From Arthrobacter hankyongi (GTDB lineage Bacteria; Actinomycetota; Actinomycetes; Actinomycetales; Micrococcaceae), in assembly GCF_022012395.1 (NCBI RefSeq), contig NZ_JAKLTQ010000001.1, positions 620,001-684,000 of the forward strand: a stretch of 64,000 nt of DNA, given 5' to 3'. Of the stretch, positions 34,152 to 42,580 are shown piece by piece; the first letter of the stretch is position 1, and each line of letters opens with the position of its first letter. The position numbers and the translations under genes are program-made. The notes under the pieces were generated by a model that worked only from the letters and a program-made list of their open reading frames with translations, did no database searches and was not told where the DNA came from.

Positions 34152-34220
34152 GAGGTCATTGTTGCAGGCTAGGCTGGTGCCAAAATTACTTGTGGACCAG
34201 CTGCAACCGTTGGGGGCTTT

Positions 34221-34661
34221 ATGCTCAGCCTGAATGAAATCGACATGGACATGCTGACCACCGCCATGGAAAACCACGGCTATGACTTCCGCTGGTGGCT
34301 CGACCCGCAAACCGGTCAGCTGGACATGGCCGGCGACAGCGTCGATGACGCGCTGTCCGAGGAGGAGCTCGAGGAGCGCGGGGCGATCTTCGTGGAGCCT
34401 GTCGAATCGCACGAGGGCTGCGCGGACATGGAAGACTTCATCGACGGCCTCGAGGACCAGCGGGCCCGGGAAGCCCTGCTGGCTGCCATCAACCGCAGCC
34501 GTCCGTTCCGCCACTTCAAGGACACGCTGTACGACTTCCCCGAGCTGCAGGACCAGTGGTATGCCTTCCACGAGGCGCGGATGCGCCGGCGCGCCATCGA
34601 GTGGCTCGTCTATGTCGGCGTTGTCGATGAGCAGGAGGCGCAGCGCGCGCTGGAAGAGTAG
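34221..34661 (+). CDS. UPF0158 family protein
   Basis: This 146-residue acidic protein contains the family pattern: DMDMLTTAMENHGYDFRWWLDPQTGQLDM near the start, FVEPVESHEGCADMEDFIDGLEDQRARE in the middle, and LLAAINRSRPFRHFKDTLYDFPELQDQWYAFHEARMRRRAIEWL at the end. Function is not established. ATG 34221 is about 70 bp from the divergent pRiA4b ORF-3-like gene, and such head-to-head genes may share control. Confidence 0.88.
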   Translation: MLSLNEIDMDMLTTAMENHGYDFRWWLDPQTGQLDMAGDSVDDALSEEELEERGAIFVEPVESHEGCADMEDFIDGLEDQRAREALLAAINRSRPFRHFKDTLYDFPELQDQWYAFHEARMRRRAIEWLVYVGVVDEQEAQRALEE

Positions 34662-34723
34662 AGCGGGCCGCTGCTCCTGCCGGGTTACGGGCGTCCGTCT
34701 GGGTAGCGTCGCCGATCACATGG

Positions 34724-34741
34724 TTGCTACACTTGCTACAC
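34724..34741 (+). promoter_or_regulatory. Tandem 9-bp direct repeat before the toxin-antitoxin pair
   Basis: TTGCTACAC is repeated perfectly and without gap (34724-34732, 34733-34741), ending 16 bp before the antitoxin ATG. TACACT across the junction could serve as a -10. Antitoxin binding here would give autoregulation. Confidence 0.5.
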
Positions 34742-34757
34742 ATCCGAGGAGGCCCCG

Positions 34758-35027
34758 ATGACGACAATCCCGCATCGCCAACTCCGCAACGAGAGCAGCA
34801 AGATTCTGGAGCGCGTCAAGAACGGCGAAATTATCGATGTGACCAACAACGGTGAGATCGCCGCGACCCTGATACCGCCGTCGTCGTCGCCCTTCGAGCG
34901 GCTGCTCCGCTCCGGCGCCGTCCGCCCGTCAACGGCCACCGGGCCCGTCGACTTCACCCTGCTGGACCGCGTTCGCTCCGACATCAGCAGCGAGGATCTA
35001 CTACGGGACCTTCGCGGGGACCGATGA
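34758..35027 (+). CDS. Phd/YefM-family antitoxin
   Basis: This 89-residue protein has the Phd/YefM N-terminal DNA-binding domain (TIPHRQLRNESSKILERVKNGEIIDVTNNGEIAATLIPPSSS, about 3-45). A variable C-terminal tail (about 50-89) would neutralise the toxin. GAGGAGG precedes ATG 34758. The stop overlaps the PIN-domain toxin gene by four bases. It probably represses its own operon through the tandem repeat upstream and is relieved when its toxin is in excess. Confidence 0.9.
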   Translation: MTTIPHRQLRNESSKILERVKNGEIIDVTNNGEIAATLIPPSSSPFERLLRSGAVRPSTATGPVDFTLLDRVRSDISSEDLLRDLRGDR

Positions 35028-35434
35028 TTATCTACCTCGATACCTCCGCGGTCCTGAAACTGGTGATCGACGAGGCCGAATCGGGCGCGCTGGCCCGCCA
35101 AATGACGAAGTTCTCGGCGGCCGGCGACATGCTGGTCGCATCGATGCTCCTTTACACAGAGTTGCATTGCGCCGCCCGTCGCCGGGCCACTCCGCTTCCG
35201 GCCCACCTGATCAATTCGGTCCTCAATTCCGTCAACCTGGTGGATGTCTCCCGGGAAGACCTGTTATTTGCCGCAGCCCTGACCAGCGGGCTCAGGACGG
35301 CTGATGCGATCCATTTGGCGACTGCCATCCGGCTGCATGCAGACGTCCTGGTCGCCTATGATCGTGAATTGCTGGCGGCCGCGGAATCGGCAGGGCTTTC
35401 CACGGCTTCACCCGGACGGTCCCAGGAGTCCTGA
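35024..35434 (+). CDS. VapC-like PIN-domain toxin ribonuclease
   Basis: This 136-residue PIN-domain protein has the acidic active-site residues in MIIYLDTSAVLKLV (first Asp), ESGALARQM, the central Glu (LLYTELHCAA), and SGLRTADAIHLATAIRL (Asp), followed by VLVAYDRELLAAAESAGL (last Asp). PIN toxins cut RNA, often tRNA or rRNA. ATGA overlap with the Phd-type antitoxin gene shows a two-gene toxin-antitoxin operon. Confidence 0.92.
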   Translation: MIIYLDTSAVLKLVIDEAESGALARQMTKFSAAGDMLVASMLLYTELHCAARRRATPLPAHLINSVLNSVNLVDVSREDLLFAAALTSGLRTADAIHLATAIRLHADVLVAYDRELLAAAESAGLSTASPGRSQES

Positions 35435-35708
35435 AGTCAGGCAGGCCGCTGTTTCTTCAGACACAGCACACATATAGGCCACTCCACGGGCATCCGATAC
35501 TGCCTCTATCGATTCGGTACTGAGCATCCAGCGGCGCCAATCTCGCAACAGTCCCAGGGTTCGACGACGCCCCGGGCAGGTGGCAAGTTCGCATATCTCA
35601 CGGCTCTGGAAAGGAAGCGGCCGTTCGGAGGTCTCGGGCCTGCTTGCTCGGGACGGGCCACCGCCTTGGGCCTATTCGCTCCCGAGGCGGACTTCGACGG
35701 CGCGAAGC

Positions 35709-36245
35709 TCAGGTGCCTGAGACAGTGATTGCGGAGACAACAGTGCTGGACTTTGAGCCGGCACCACTGACGCCGCCGGCGCCTGACCATGCCTCGACGA
35801 AAACCCCGACCTTTCCGGTCGTTGGCACCTGACTCGTCCTTGTCAGGCTCACGGAGAGCGGAATCTGCGTGGTCATGTCGCCGGTATTCTTACCGCCAAC
35901 GACAACGGTATACAGGTAATCGAGGCTCCATCGGTCCTCCAGCAAGTCGCTGCCATCATAGAGTCGGAGGATCACCAAGGATTCCGCCGAGGCATATCCT
36001 GCCCACGCCCACACCCAGGCGTACCAATTGACCGACACTGGTGCCACGGCTGACAACGTCGTGCAGTCGGCGGGAACATCGAAGCTGGCGAGAACACCGG
36101 CATAGTTGACCACACTTCCGGCGACTCCCGAGCCGGCAATGGCCACCACAGAGCCGTCCGGAAGGGCTAGGGAGTCTGTGACGGACGCGCCGGTATTTCT
36201 CACGAGGGCCGGCCAGGGCGGGAGAAAAGTTCTCGTGGCAAACAT
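35709..36245 (-). CDS. Unknown beta-rich protein, possibly virion- or surface-like
   Basis: This 178-residue protein has no signal peptide. It is rich in Val, Ser, Gly and Thr, with alternating strand-like patterns (SVVAIAGSGVAGSVVNYAGVLASFDVP, WYAWVWAWAGYASAESLVILRLYDGSDLL, PLSVSLTRTSQVPTTGKVGVFVEAWSG). A jelly-roll-like beta-sandwich would fit, but that is inference. It starts two bases after the stop of the preceding minus-strand gene, so they form an operon. No family is recognised. The 274-bp gap to its left contains no gene I can support. Confidence 0.5.
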   Translation of the reverse strand: MFATRTFLPPWPALVRNTGASVTDSLALPDGSVVAIAGSGVAGSVVNYAGVLASFDVPADCTTLSAVAPVSVNWYAWVWAWAGYASAESLVILRLYDGSDLLEDRWSLDYLYTVVVGGKNTGDMTTQIPLSVSLTRTSQVPTTGKVGVFVEAWSGAGGVSGAGSKSSTVVSAITVSGT

Positions 36246-36247
36246 TT

Positions 36248-36661
36248 CTAGTCGCCCCTCTCGTCGGGACGATCCGTGTCGGGATTTTCACGCAGGCCAA
36301 GACTTCCCGCGAAAAGGATGCCTCTAAAGGCCGACCCCTCGGGCCGTCCAAAGAGCGAGAGCACGTCCCGGGTGACGTCCGCCGTCTCGACACCAGCGTC
36401 CGCCAGCGCCTGGTTGACGGCGCCTTCGTACCGGGCCTCGACCGCTGCCATATTTGGAAGACCAGTGGCGGTCGACGTTACCAACCGCTCGATGCCTGCA
36501 CGGAGGGATACATCTTCGAAGAGTCGGTCCGCAGCTGATGCAAATCGGGCCGAGAAGCGGGATTCCATCTCGGAAAGCTCTGCCCGGCGCCGCCTGACAT
36601 ACGACTCGGAAGCCGATTCGATCAGTTCCTCGAGCCCAGTTTTCTGTTCACCGCTATCCAT
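36248..36661 (-). CDS. Unknown helical protein
   Basis: This 137-residue protein is predicted to be mostly helical (LEELIESASESYVRRRRAELSEMESRFSARFASAADRLFEDV, then MAAVEARYEGAVNQALADAGVETADVTRDVLSLFG). It is charged, with no membrane segment. ATG 36661 has GGAGG upstream; a GTG one codon earlier is possible. It is followed directly by the beta-rich gene. No family is recognised. Both genes lie beside the AT-richer segment at 36.7-37.1 kb. Confidence 0.55.
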   Translation of the reverse strand: MDSGEQKTGLEELIESASESYVRRRRAELSEMESRFSARFASAADRLFEDVSLRAGIERLVTSTATGLPNMAAVEARYEGAVNQALADAGVETADVTRDVLSLFGRPEGSAFRGILFAGSLGLRENPDTDRPDERGD

Positions 36662-37161
36662 CACAGCCTCCGATTCACGATGCCATCCCCCTGACACCCG
36701 TTCGATACTCGTTTGAGTGATTGTAAAGAGCAGGCGTTATAACGGCGTTACAAGAGCATCGGCAAGTAGAACTCCAACGAAAAGGTACTCGGCTCATAAA
36801 TATTTGGAGTCCAGGTCCGAAGTCAAGCCCTTTAGGCGTCGATTATCAACTATCCCTCGTGATCTTCTACCGGTAATTTCGGCCAGTTTATGCTCCAAGG
36901 CTCAAGCGTAGACCCAACCGATTCCGTCAAGGACGAACGAGCCTGCAATTTCCGACGTTAGCGACGCGCAGCTCATAGAAAGTTGACAAGTCGAGCAAAA
37001 CTCAACAGCTTGACACTCCCACCGGCCTCTTCATCGGGACTTGGCGGCGCTGCGGCCGTTGACTAGTGGCGTCAAAGTAACGCTCCCATAACGCTCGCTC
37101 TGTACGGTGATTCCAACGAAAATCGTTAAGTTGAGGTGTGTCCGACATCGAGGAGGCTAGT
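36662..37161. other. AT-richer intergenic region without a supported gene
   Basis: These 500 bp are noticeably richer in A and T than the surroundings. They contain the perfect palindrome CGTTATAACG (36735-36744) and TTGACA at about 37012. The short open frames here have no ribosome-binding site or coding character. Divergent promoters for the flanking genes are likely. Confidence 0.4.
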
Positions 37162-38157
37162 ATGCCCGGGTCTATGCAATACGGTGCCAGCAACAACGCT
37201 GGCACCGACCGGACGACTTTGGAGTCCGCGCCAGCAAACGACGTCACGTTGCTCGTTAGGAACCGCGGGTTTGGCATCGCCATTTCCGGGGAGTCCCCTT
37301 ACAACGGCGTGGGTGGGAGGGCACAAGACTATGGGGTGATGGGCAACGGAGACGGGCCGAACGGAACTGGCGTCTATGGATCAGGTTGGGGCAGAGGCAT
37401 TTGGGGCACGAGTTCGCGCGGGGATGCCGTATATGGAGTAGGCGATTTCGGCAACGGCGTCAAGGGAGTGGTTACTCAAACGAATATAGCCGGCGCGGGG
37501 GTTTATGGAGTTGCCAATGCCCCCGGCGGAAACGGTGTGATCGGTGAGGCGAATAACGGAGATAAAGCCTGGGGCGTGTGGGGAAAGAGCACGAGCGGCC
37601 TTGCTGGCGTCTTCGACGGCACGGTTAGAATTAACGGTTTTCTCACCAAGTCCGGCGGCGGCTTTCGAATTGATCATCCCTTAGATCCCGAGAACAAATA
37701 TCTCACGCACTCATTCGTCGAGTCGCCCGACATGTTAAACATATACAGCGGCAATGTAGCTACCGACGACAATGGCCATGCGGTAGTACAACTACCGGAC
37801 TACTTCGAGGAGCTCAACCGCGACTTTCGATATCAACTCACCGTGATCGGCCAGTTTGCCCAGGCGATCGTGGCCGAGGAAATCAACAGCAACCAATTCG
37901 CCATCAAGACCGACCGCCCAAACATATCCGTCTCGTGGCAGGTTACCGGCGTTCGCAGGGATGCCTTCGCGAAAATGAATCCAGTGCGAGTCGAGGAGGA
38001 CAAACCTACCGACGAACGCGGAACCTATCTTCACCCGAAAGCCCACGGCAGGCCGGAGACGCAGGGAACGGGATACGCCCGGGAGAGGGCCCTCAAGGAA
38101 GCCCAAATCGGAATGCCCGAGGCCCCGAGAATGTCCGATCGAAATTCCGGTGAATAA
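37162..38157 (+). CDS. Gly-rich repeat protein with conserved C-terminal domain
   Basis: This 331-residue protein has two parts. Residues about 45-165 are made of short Gly/Val/Tyr repeats (GVMGNGDG, GVYGSGWGRGIWG, AVYGVGDFGNGVKGV, GVYGVANAPGGNGVIGEAN, GVWGKSTSG), which would form a beta-solenoid or trimeric fibre. Residues about 175-300 are a conserved domain that I recall from environmental bacteria (FRIDHPLDPENKYLTHSFVESPDMLNIYSGNV, PDYFEELNRDFRYQLTVIGQFAQAIVAEEI, VSWQVTGVRRDAF, EDKPTDERGTYLHP). Function is unknown; resemblance to phage tail-fibre ends is inference. ATG 37162 has AGGAGG five bases upstream; GTG 37138 is less likely. The DNA is AT-richer than its neighbours, which suggests transfer. 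Confidence 0.75.
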   Translation: MPGSMQYGASNNAGTDRTTLESAPANDVTLLVRNRGFGIAISGESPYNGVGGRAQDYGVMGNGDGPNGTGVYGSGWGRGIWGTSSRGDAVYGVGDFGNGVKGVVTQTNIAGAGVYGVANAPGGNGVIGEANNGDKAWGVWGKSTSGLAGVFDGTVRINGFLTKSGGGFRIDHPLDPENKYLTHSFVESPDMLNIYSGNVATDDNGHAVVQLPDYFEELNRDFRYQLTVIGQFAQAIVAEEINSNQFAIKTDRPNISVSWQVTGVRRDAFAKMNPVRVEEDKPTDERGTYLHPKAHGRPETQGTGYARERALKEAQIGMPEAPRMSDRNSGE

Positions 38158-38340
38158 CATAAAGGGCTCAGAGGTCCCGCGAATACGTAACGCCACCGCA
38201 GCCCTACGTGTGCTGGGGGCACCTACTTTTAAGAGCCATTGAGGCTTGGCCAGCAGACGACAGCCGAAACATGTTTCTCGTTCAGCACCCACTTACTTCC
38301 TAGCCGCATGCGGGGCGGGCAGGCCGAACTCAGGCGTTCA

Positions 38341-39000
38341 TCATGTCCCGCCGGCCCGCACGAACCGTACGTGCGCCACGGCGTCGGACGGCGTGAACTC
38401 GGCCAGCTGAAGCCCCTCCGGGCCACCGTAGAGGTTTTCGAACAGCCGCTCCCCGCCGCCGAGCAGGATGGGGACGACGGCCAGGTGCAGGTCGTCGACC
38501 AGCTCGGCCCGCAGGTACTGCTGCACGGCTGACGCTCCCCCGCCGAGCCGCACGTCCGCCCCGTCCGCCGCGGCGAAGGCCTGCTCCAGCGCGGCTTCGA
38601 TGCCGTCGGTGACGAAGTTGAAGACCGTCCCGCCCTCCATCATGATTGGCGGCTGCGGATGGTGGGTCAGGACGAACACCGGATGGTGGTATGGCGGATT
38701 ATCGCCCCACCAGCCCTTCCAGTCGCTGCCGTCCCACGGACCGCGGATGGGGCCGAACATGTTGCGTCCCATGATGGTGGCGCCGATCCCCTGCACCCCG
38801 CGCTCGAGAAAGTCATTGTCGACGCCGGTGCTGCCGCCGCCGCCCTCGCCGATCATGTGCCGCCAGAAAGCGGTGCTGAACACCCAGTCGTGCAAGCGCT
38901 CCCCGCCCTCGCCCAAGGGGTTTTCGGTGCTCTGGCGCGGACCGGCCATGTAGCCGTCGACAGAGACGGCGATGTTGTGGACCCGCAGCTTGGGGCTCAT
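38341..39000 (-). CDS. Dihydrofolate reductase-fold (RibD C-terminal-like) protein
   Basis: This 219-residue protein has the RibD/DHFR-like pattern: VHNIAVSVDGYMAGPRQS at the N terminus, GATIMGRNMFGPIRGPWDG near 75-95, HPVFVLTHHPQPPIMMEGGTVFNFV, the NADPH-binding segment DVRLGGGASAVQQYLRAELVDDLHLAVVPILLGGGERLF, and a C-terminal strand. Such proteins are reductases of unknown substrate. It is the last gene of a TetR-hydrolase-reductase run on the minus strand, 24 bp after the hydrolase. Confidence 0.9.
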   Translation of the reverse strand: MSPKLRVHNIAVSVDGYMAGPRQSTENPLGEGGERLHDWVFSTAFWRHMIGEGGGGSTGVDNDFLERGVQGIGATIMGRNMFGPIRGPWDGSDWKGWWGDNPPYHHPVFVLTHHPQPPIMMEGGTVFNFVTDGIEAALEQAFAAADGADVRLGGGASAVQQYLRAELVDDLHLAVVPILLGGGERLFENLYGGPEGLQLAEFTPSDAVAHVRFVRAGGT

Positions 39001-39024
39001 GGCGTTCCTTCCTTCGGAAGCTGG

Positions 39025-39798
39025 CTAGTCGCGGAAGAAGCCGATCAGGAACGGGGCGAGGACCTTGGGGTCCGCCCCATGGCCCTGGCCGGGCACAATG
39101 CCCTGATGCCCGTCCTTGACGGAGGACGCTACGGCAGCCGCGGCGGCGGCTGCCCAGTCCGGGCTGGTACTTCCGTAGAGGGCGAGCACCGGGACCGCAA
39201 TACTGCCGAACCGTTCCTCGGGCACGACGGCGTCCGCCGTGAGGGTGAGGTCGTAGGGCAGTGTCGGGGCCAGGGCCACCGCCGCGGGCCACCACGGGGA
39301 CTGCTTGATGCCCTCGTCGAAGTGCGCGCCGGTGTGCCGGATAAAGGCCTCCACCGCCTGGCTCCAGTGGCCTGCGTCGGCCAGGGCCTGGATCTCATTG
39401 AGAAACACCTGCCATGGCTCGTCCTTGACCCGGTGTGTGAAGTACGGCGGCTCGTAGACGGCGACCTTATCGACCGGCAGCCCTGCGGCGACGGCCTCCA
39501 GGCACAGGATGGCGCCCGAGGAGTGTCCGTATAGCTGCACGGGTCCGCCGGCGGCGCCGGCGAGCGCGCGGAGGTCCTCAATTTCGCGTTCGACGGCGTA
39601 GGGCGGCGTATCGGTGCTGTCGCCGCGTCCGCGGCGGTCATAGCTGATGACGGTGAAGTCCCCGGCCAGCAGCGGCACCAGGGCCGCGGCCCCCTGGCGG
39701 GCGCTCAGGGCCCCGCCCACGAGGATCAGCGGGGGGCCGCTGCCGTCCTGCTCGTAGGCGATGGTGGTGCCATCGGCGGACTGGACGGTCTGGACCAT
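39025..39798 (-). CDS. Alpha/beta hydrolase
   Basis: This 257-residue protein shows the alpha/beta hydrolase signature. VQTVQSADGTTIAYEQDGSGPPLILVGGALS opens the fold, and VISYDRRGRGDS leads to the nucleophile elbow LYGHSSGAIL (Ser near residue 90). VLALYGSTSP and GQGHGADPKVLAPFLIGFF supply the acid and the catalytic His. AGGAGAACGCC precedes ATG 39798. It sits between the TetR gene and the DHFR-like gene on the same strand and is probably co-transcribed with them. The substrate is unknown. Confidence 0.92.
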   Translation of the reverse strand: MVQTVQSADGTTIAYEQDGSGPPLILVGGALSARQGAAALVPLLAGDFTVISYDRRGRGDSTDTPPYAVEREIEDLRALAGAAGGPVQLYGHSSGAILCLEAVAAGLPVDKVAVYEPPYFTHRVKDEPWQVFLNEIQALADAGHWSQAVEAFIRHTGAHFDEGIKQSPWWPAAVALAPTLPYDLTLTADAVVPEERFGSIAVPVLALYGSTSPDWAAAAAAAVASSVKDGHQGIVPGQGHGADPKVLAPFLIGFFRD

Positions 39799-39878
39799 GG
39801 CGTTCTCCTGTCGGGCCGGGAGCCGGATGTTCCCTTCTACCCTGCGGCGGACGGCCCCCGCAAGGGTCCGGGCGGCGC

Positions 39879-40607
39879 TCAGCCGGAGGATTCGGGGATT
39901 CCGGCCTGCTCGGCCAGCCGGCGGATCACGAATTCGAAGAACTGGGCGGAGTCGGTAAACGTGGCCGGCCCGTACTGGCCGAAGACCTCGAAGCTGACGG
40001 CGCCAAAAAGCCCGGACCAGACCATCATCCCGCGGGCGACCAGCTGCGCCGGGGCGGTCAGACCGTACGCGCTGCGGATGGCGTCCAGGTCCGCGGCCAG
40101 CCGCGGCGGCAGCCCCTCCCCTGCGTCGGCTCCGCAGTCCTCCGCGGAGTCCGCACCTTGGACGGCCCAGGCGTCCTGGATGATCCGGGCCAGGCGCATC
40201 ACCACCCGGATCCCCGGAGCGGTGGTCTGCTCGGCCGGGGCCTGGTAGCCGGGGACGGGCGCGCCGAACAGCAGTCCGTAGCGGGCCGGCTCGGCCAGGG
40301 CCCATTCGCGCACGGCGCGGGCGAGCGCGGCGAAGCGTTCGAATGGCACAGCGGGGGCGGCGTCGACGGCGGCATCCACCCGGTCGCCCAGTTCGGTGTA
40401 GGCCTCGACCAGCAGCATGGTCAGCAGTTCGTCGCGGCTGGCGACGTAGCGGTAGACGGCGGAGGAGACGACGCCGAGTTCGCGGGCGACGGCGCGCAGG
40501 GACAGGGCGGCCGCCCCCTCGGTGGCCAGCTGCTCCCGGCCGATGCGCAGGATTTCCGCCATGGTCCGCTGCCGGGCCTGCTGGCGCGGCGTTGCTGTCT
40601 TTGCCAT
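39879..40607 (-). CDS. TetR-family transcriptional regulator
   Basis: This 242-residue protein has an N-terminal TetR helix-turn-helix (about 12-60: RQRTMAEILRIGREQLATEGAAALSLRAVARELGVVSSAVYRYVASRDELLTMLLVEAY). A C-terminal ligand-binding domain of the actinobacterial TetR_C type follows (LARAVREWALAEPARYGLLFGAPVPGY). It is divergent from an epimerase gene across a region with two AGAGCA-type palindromes, which it probably binds to control both directions. ATG 40607 is set by the domain; the frame extends further upstream through the operators. Confidence 0.92.
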   Translation of the reverse strand: MAKTATPRQQARQRTMAEILRIGREQLATEGAAALSLRAVARELGVVSSAVYRYVASRDELLTMLLVEAYTELGDRVDAAVDAAPAVPFERFAALARAVREWALAEPARYGLLFGAPVPGYQAPAEQTTAPGIRVVMRLARIIQDAWAVQGADSAEDCGADAGEGLPPRLAADLDAIRSAYGLTAPAQLVARGMMVWSGLFGAVSFEVFGQYGPATFTDSAQFFEFVIRRLAEQAGIPESSG

Positions 40608-40649
40608 GGGTCCATCAGACAGGACTGAGAGAGCATAGTCAACTTTTGT

Positions 40650-40710
40650 GAGCACCGCTCTTGACACTTGTCGACCGACGGTGCACACTCTTATTCGAGA
40701 GCACTGCTCT
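40650..40710 (+). promoter_or_regulatory. Divergent promoter with two TetR-type operator palindromes
   Basis: GAGCACCGCTC (40650-40660) and AGAGCA-C-TGCTCT (40698-40710) are related palindromes. TTGACA (40661-40666), 17 bp and CACACT (40684-40689) make a good promoter toward the epimerase gene, flanked by both palindromes. Repression by the adjacent TetR protein is inferred. Confidence 0.7.
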
Positions 40711-40758
40711 TGGTTTACGAAAGTCCCGCAAGCACACGAACCCCGCAGGAGAACCCCC

Positions 40759-41700
40759 ATGTCCCAGCACTACCTCGTCACCGGCGCCGGTCCGGTCGGC
40801 TCCACCGTTGCCCGCCAGCTCGCCGACGCCGGACACACCGTCACGCTGGCCACCCGCTCCGGCTCCGGCCCAAACCTCCCGGGCATCCGCCGGATCCGGG
40901 CCGATGTCACGGACGCGGCCCAGCTCGACGCCGCCATGGACGGTGCGGCGGCCGTCTTCCACTGCATCCACACCGTCTACACCGCCAAGGCCTGGCGCGA
41001 ACTCCTACCGCAGGCGAACGAACTCGTCCTGGCTGCGGCCGGACGGCGGGGAATTCCCGTGGTCTTCCCCGAAAGCCTCTACTCCTACTCCGAACCGGGG
41101 CTGACCATGCACGAGGACTCACCGCGCTCTGCGACGGGCGGCAAGCGGGGCGTGCGGACCGCCCTGCTTGAGGCGCGGGCCGCATCGGCCACGGCCACCG
41201 TCAGCGTGGTGGCCTCGGATTTCTACGGGCCGTGGGTGCTTGGCTCCCACGCAGGTGAGCGGATGCTCGCTGCAGTCTTCGGCGGCCGGCGCCTGTCCGC
41301 CGTCGGCAATCCGGACGCACCGCACTCATTTACCTACGTGCCGGACCTGGCGGCCGCGATGATCCGCGCCGCGCAGCGGCCCGAGCTGTGGAACCGGGTG
41401 CTGCACGCCCCGACCGCCCCGGCGGTGACGCAGCGGCAGCTGGCCGAGGCCTACGCCCGCGCCGCCGGCCTGCCCGCCCCCAAGGTATCGGGCATTCCGG
41501 GGTGGGTGCTGCGCGTACTGGGCACCGTGAGCGGGGACATGCGCGAGCTGGCCGAGCTCGCTTACCAGTTCGACAAGCCATTCGTCATGGACTCCACCCG
41601 CAGCGAGGCCGAACTCGGCCTGACCCCGACGCCGCTGGCCGAGGGAGCCGCCGCCACCGTCGCCTGGTGGCGGAACCGCCAGTCCGTCCCGGCCGCCTGA
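40759..41700 (+). CDS. NAD-dependent epimerase/dehydratase-like (SDR) protein
   Basis: This 313-residue extended SDR-like protein has the Rossmann glycine motif YLVTGAGPVGSTVARQLADAGH (about 5-26). Further features are IRADVTDAAQLDAAMDGAAAVFHC, VVFPESLYSYSE at the usual catalytic Tyr region, FYGPWVLGSHAGERML, and a substrate domain with FTYVPDLAAAMIRAAQ. The classical YxxxK motif is not intact, so NAD(P)H-binding rather than epimerase activity is the safer claim. GCAGGAGAA precedes ATG 40759. It is under the divergent TetR-type promoter. Confidence 0.88.
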   Translation: MSQHYLVTGAGPVGSTVARQLADAGHTVTLATRSGSGPNLPGIRRIRADVTDAAQLDAAMDGAAAVFHCIHTVYTAKAWRELLPQANELVLAAAGRRGIPVVFPESLYSYSEPGLTMHEDSPRSATGGKRGVRTALLEARAASATATVSVVASDFYGPWVLGSHAGERMLAAVFGGRRLSAVGNPDAPHSFTYVPDLAAAMIRAAQRPELWNRVLHAPTAPAVTQRQLAEAYARAAGLPAPKVSGIPGWVLRVLGTVSGDMRELAELAYQFDKPFVMDSTRSEAELGLTPTPLAEGAAATVAWWRNRQSVPAA

Positions 41701-41737
41701 GTCCTGCCGCCATCACCGCACCCGAAGGAGAACACCC

Positions 41738-42502
41738 GTGTCCACGCAAGGCACCCTGCTAGCCCCGTCAGCCGCACCCACATCCACCGGGCTGCGCGTC
41801 GCCGGCCTCCTCGGCCTGCGGCTCACCCTCTTCGCGGCATTCCAAGCCCTGATCGCCGCCATACTGGCCGCCGGCGGCTCAGCGGAACCCTGGGCGGACT
41901 CGGCGGCATGGTGGCCGCTGGCCGCAACTGCCGCCAACCTGGTCAATCTGGCCGTCCTAGCCCGCTTCTGCCACGCCAACGGCATCCGGCTGCGCGACTT
42001 CTACCGGTTCCGCCGTACCGGCTGGCGGAAGGACCTCGGGCTGGCGGTGCTCACCACCGCCGCCGCGGCACCGCTGGCCGCGCTGCCCAACCTGGGCCTG
42101 GCCACCGCCCTGCTCGGCAGCCCGCAAGCGGCCCTGGAGATGTTCACCCGGCCGCTGCCGCTCTGGGCCGCGATTGCCGCCGTCGTGCTCTTCCCGGTCA
42201 CCACCGCGCTGGCAGAACTCCCCACCTACTACGGCTACGTCCGGCCGCGCCTCGAAGCGCTCACCGGGTCCGCGGCCGTTGCCGTCGGGCTGGCCGCCCT
42301 GGTGCACTCGCTGCAGCACGTTGCCCTGCCGCTGATCTTCGACGGCGGGTTCATGACCTGGCGGGCGCTGATGTTCCTGCCGTTCGCGCTGCTCCTGGCC
42401 GTGGTGCTGCGCCGGCGGCCGGCGCTGCTGCCGTACCTGCTTGTGGTCCATTTCCTGCTCGACTTCCAGGCCGCCGTCATGGTCCTGCAGGTGTCGCTTT
42501 AG
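41738..42502 (+). CDS. CPBP-like intramembrane protein
   Basis: This 254-residue membrane protein has about seven helices. The C-terminal part carries features of the CPBP (Abi) intramembrane protease family in degenerate form: ALAELPTYYGYVRPRLEAL in place of EExxxR, LVHSLQHVALPL with a conserved-looking His, and LLVVHFLLDFQAAVMV. Loss of the first Glu pair makes protease activity doubtful. The start is GTG 41738 with GAAGGAGAA upstream. It follows the epimerase gene by 37 bp, so it is probably in the TetR-controlled operon. Confidence 0.65.
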   Translation: MSTQGTLLAPSAAPTSTGLRVAGLLGLRLTLFAAFQALIAAILAAGGSAEPWADSAAWWPLAATAANLVNLAVLARFCHANGIRLRDFYRFRRTGWRKDLGLAVLTTAAAAPLAALPNLGLATALLGSPQAALEMFTRPLPLWAAIAAVVLFPVTTALAELPTYYGYVRPRLEALTGSAAVAVGLAALVHSLQHVALPLIFDGGFMTWRALMFLPFALLLAVVLRRRPALLPYLLVVHFLLDFQAAVMVLQVSL

Positions 42503-42580
42503 GTACCGCGACGACCCTTCCAGGGGCAATTGAAGTTCTGCTGCGGCCGGCCAGTGTTCGGGTGCATTAGGCTGAACCCC

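Noticed and set aside
35540-35600. GGGTTCGA, resembling a tRNA T-loop.
   Set aside because: No matching T-stem, anticodon arm or acceptor stem could be formed around it.
36717-36911. A 64-codon plus-strand frame in the AT-rich gap.
   Set aside because: Basic, low-information product without a ribosome-binding site; it looks like chance.
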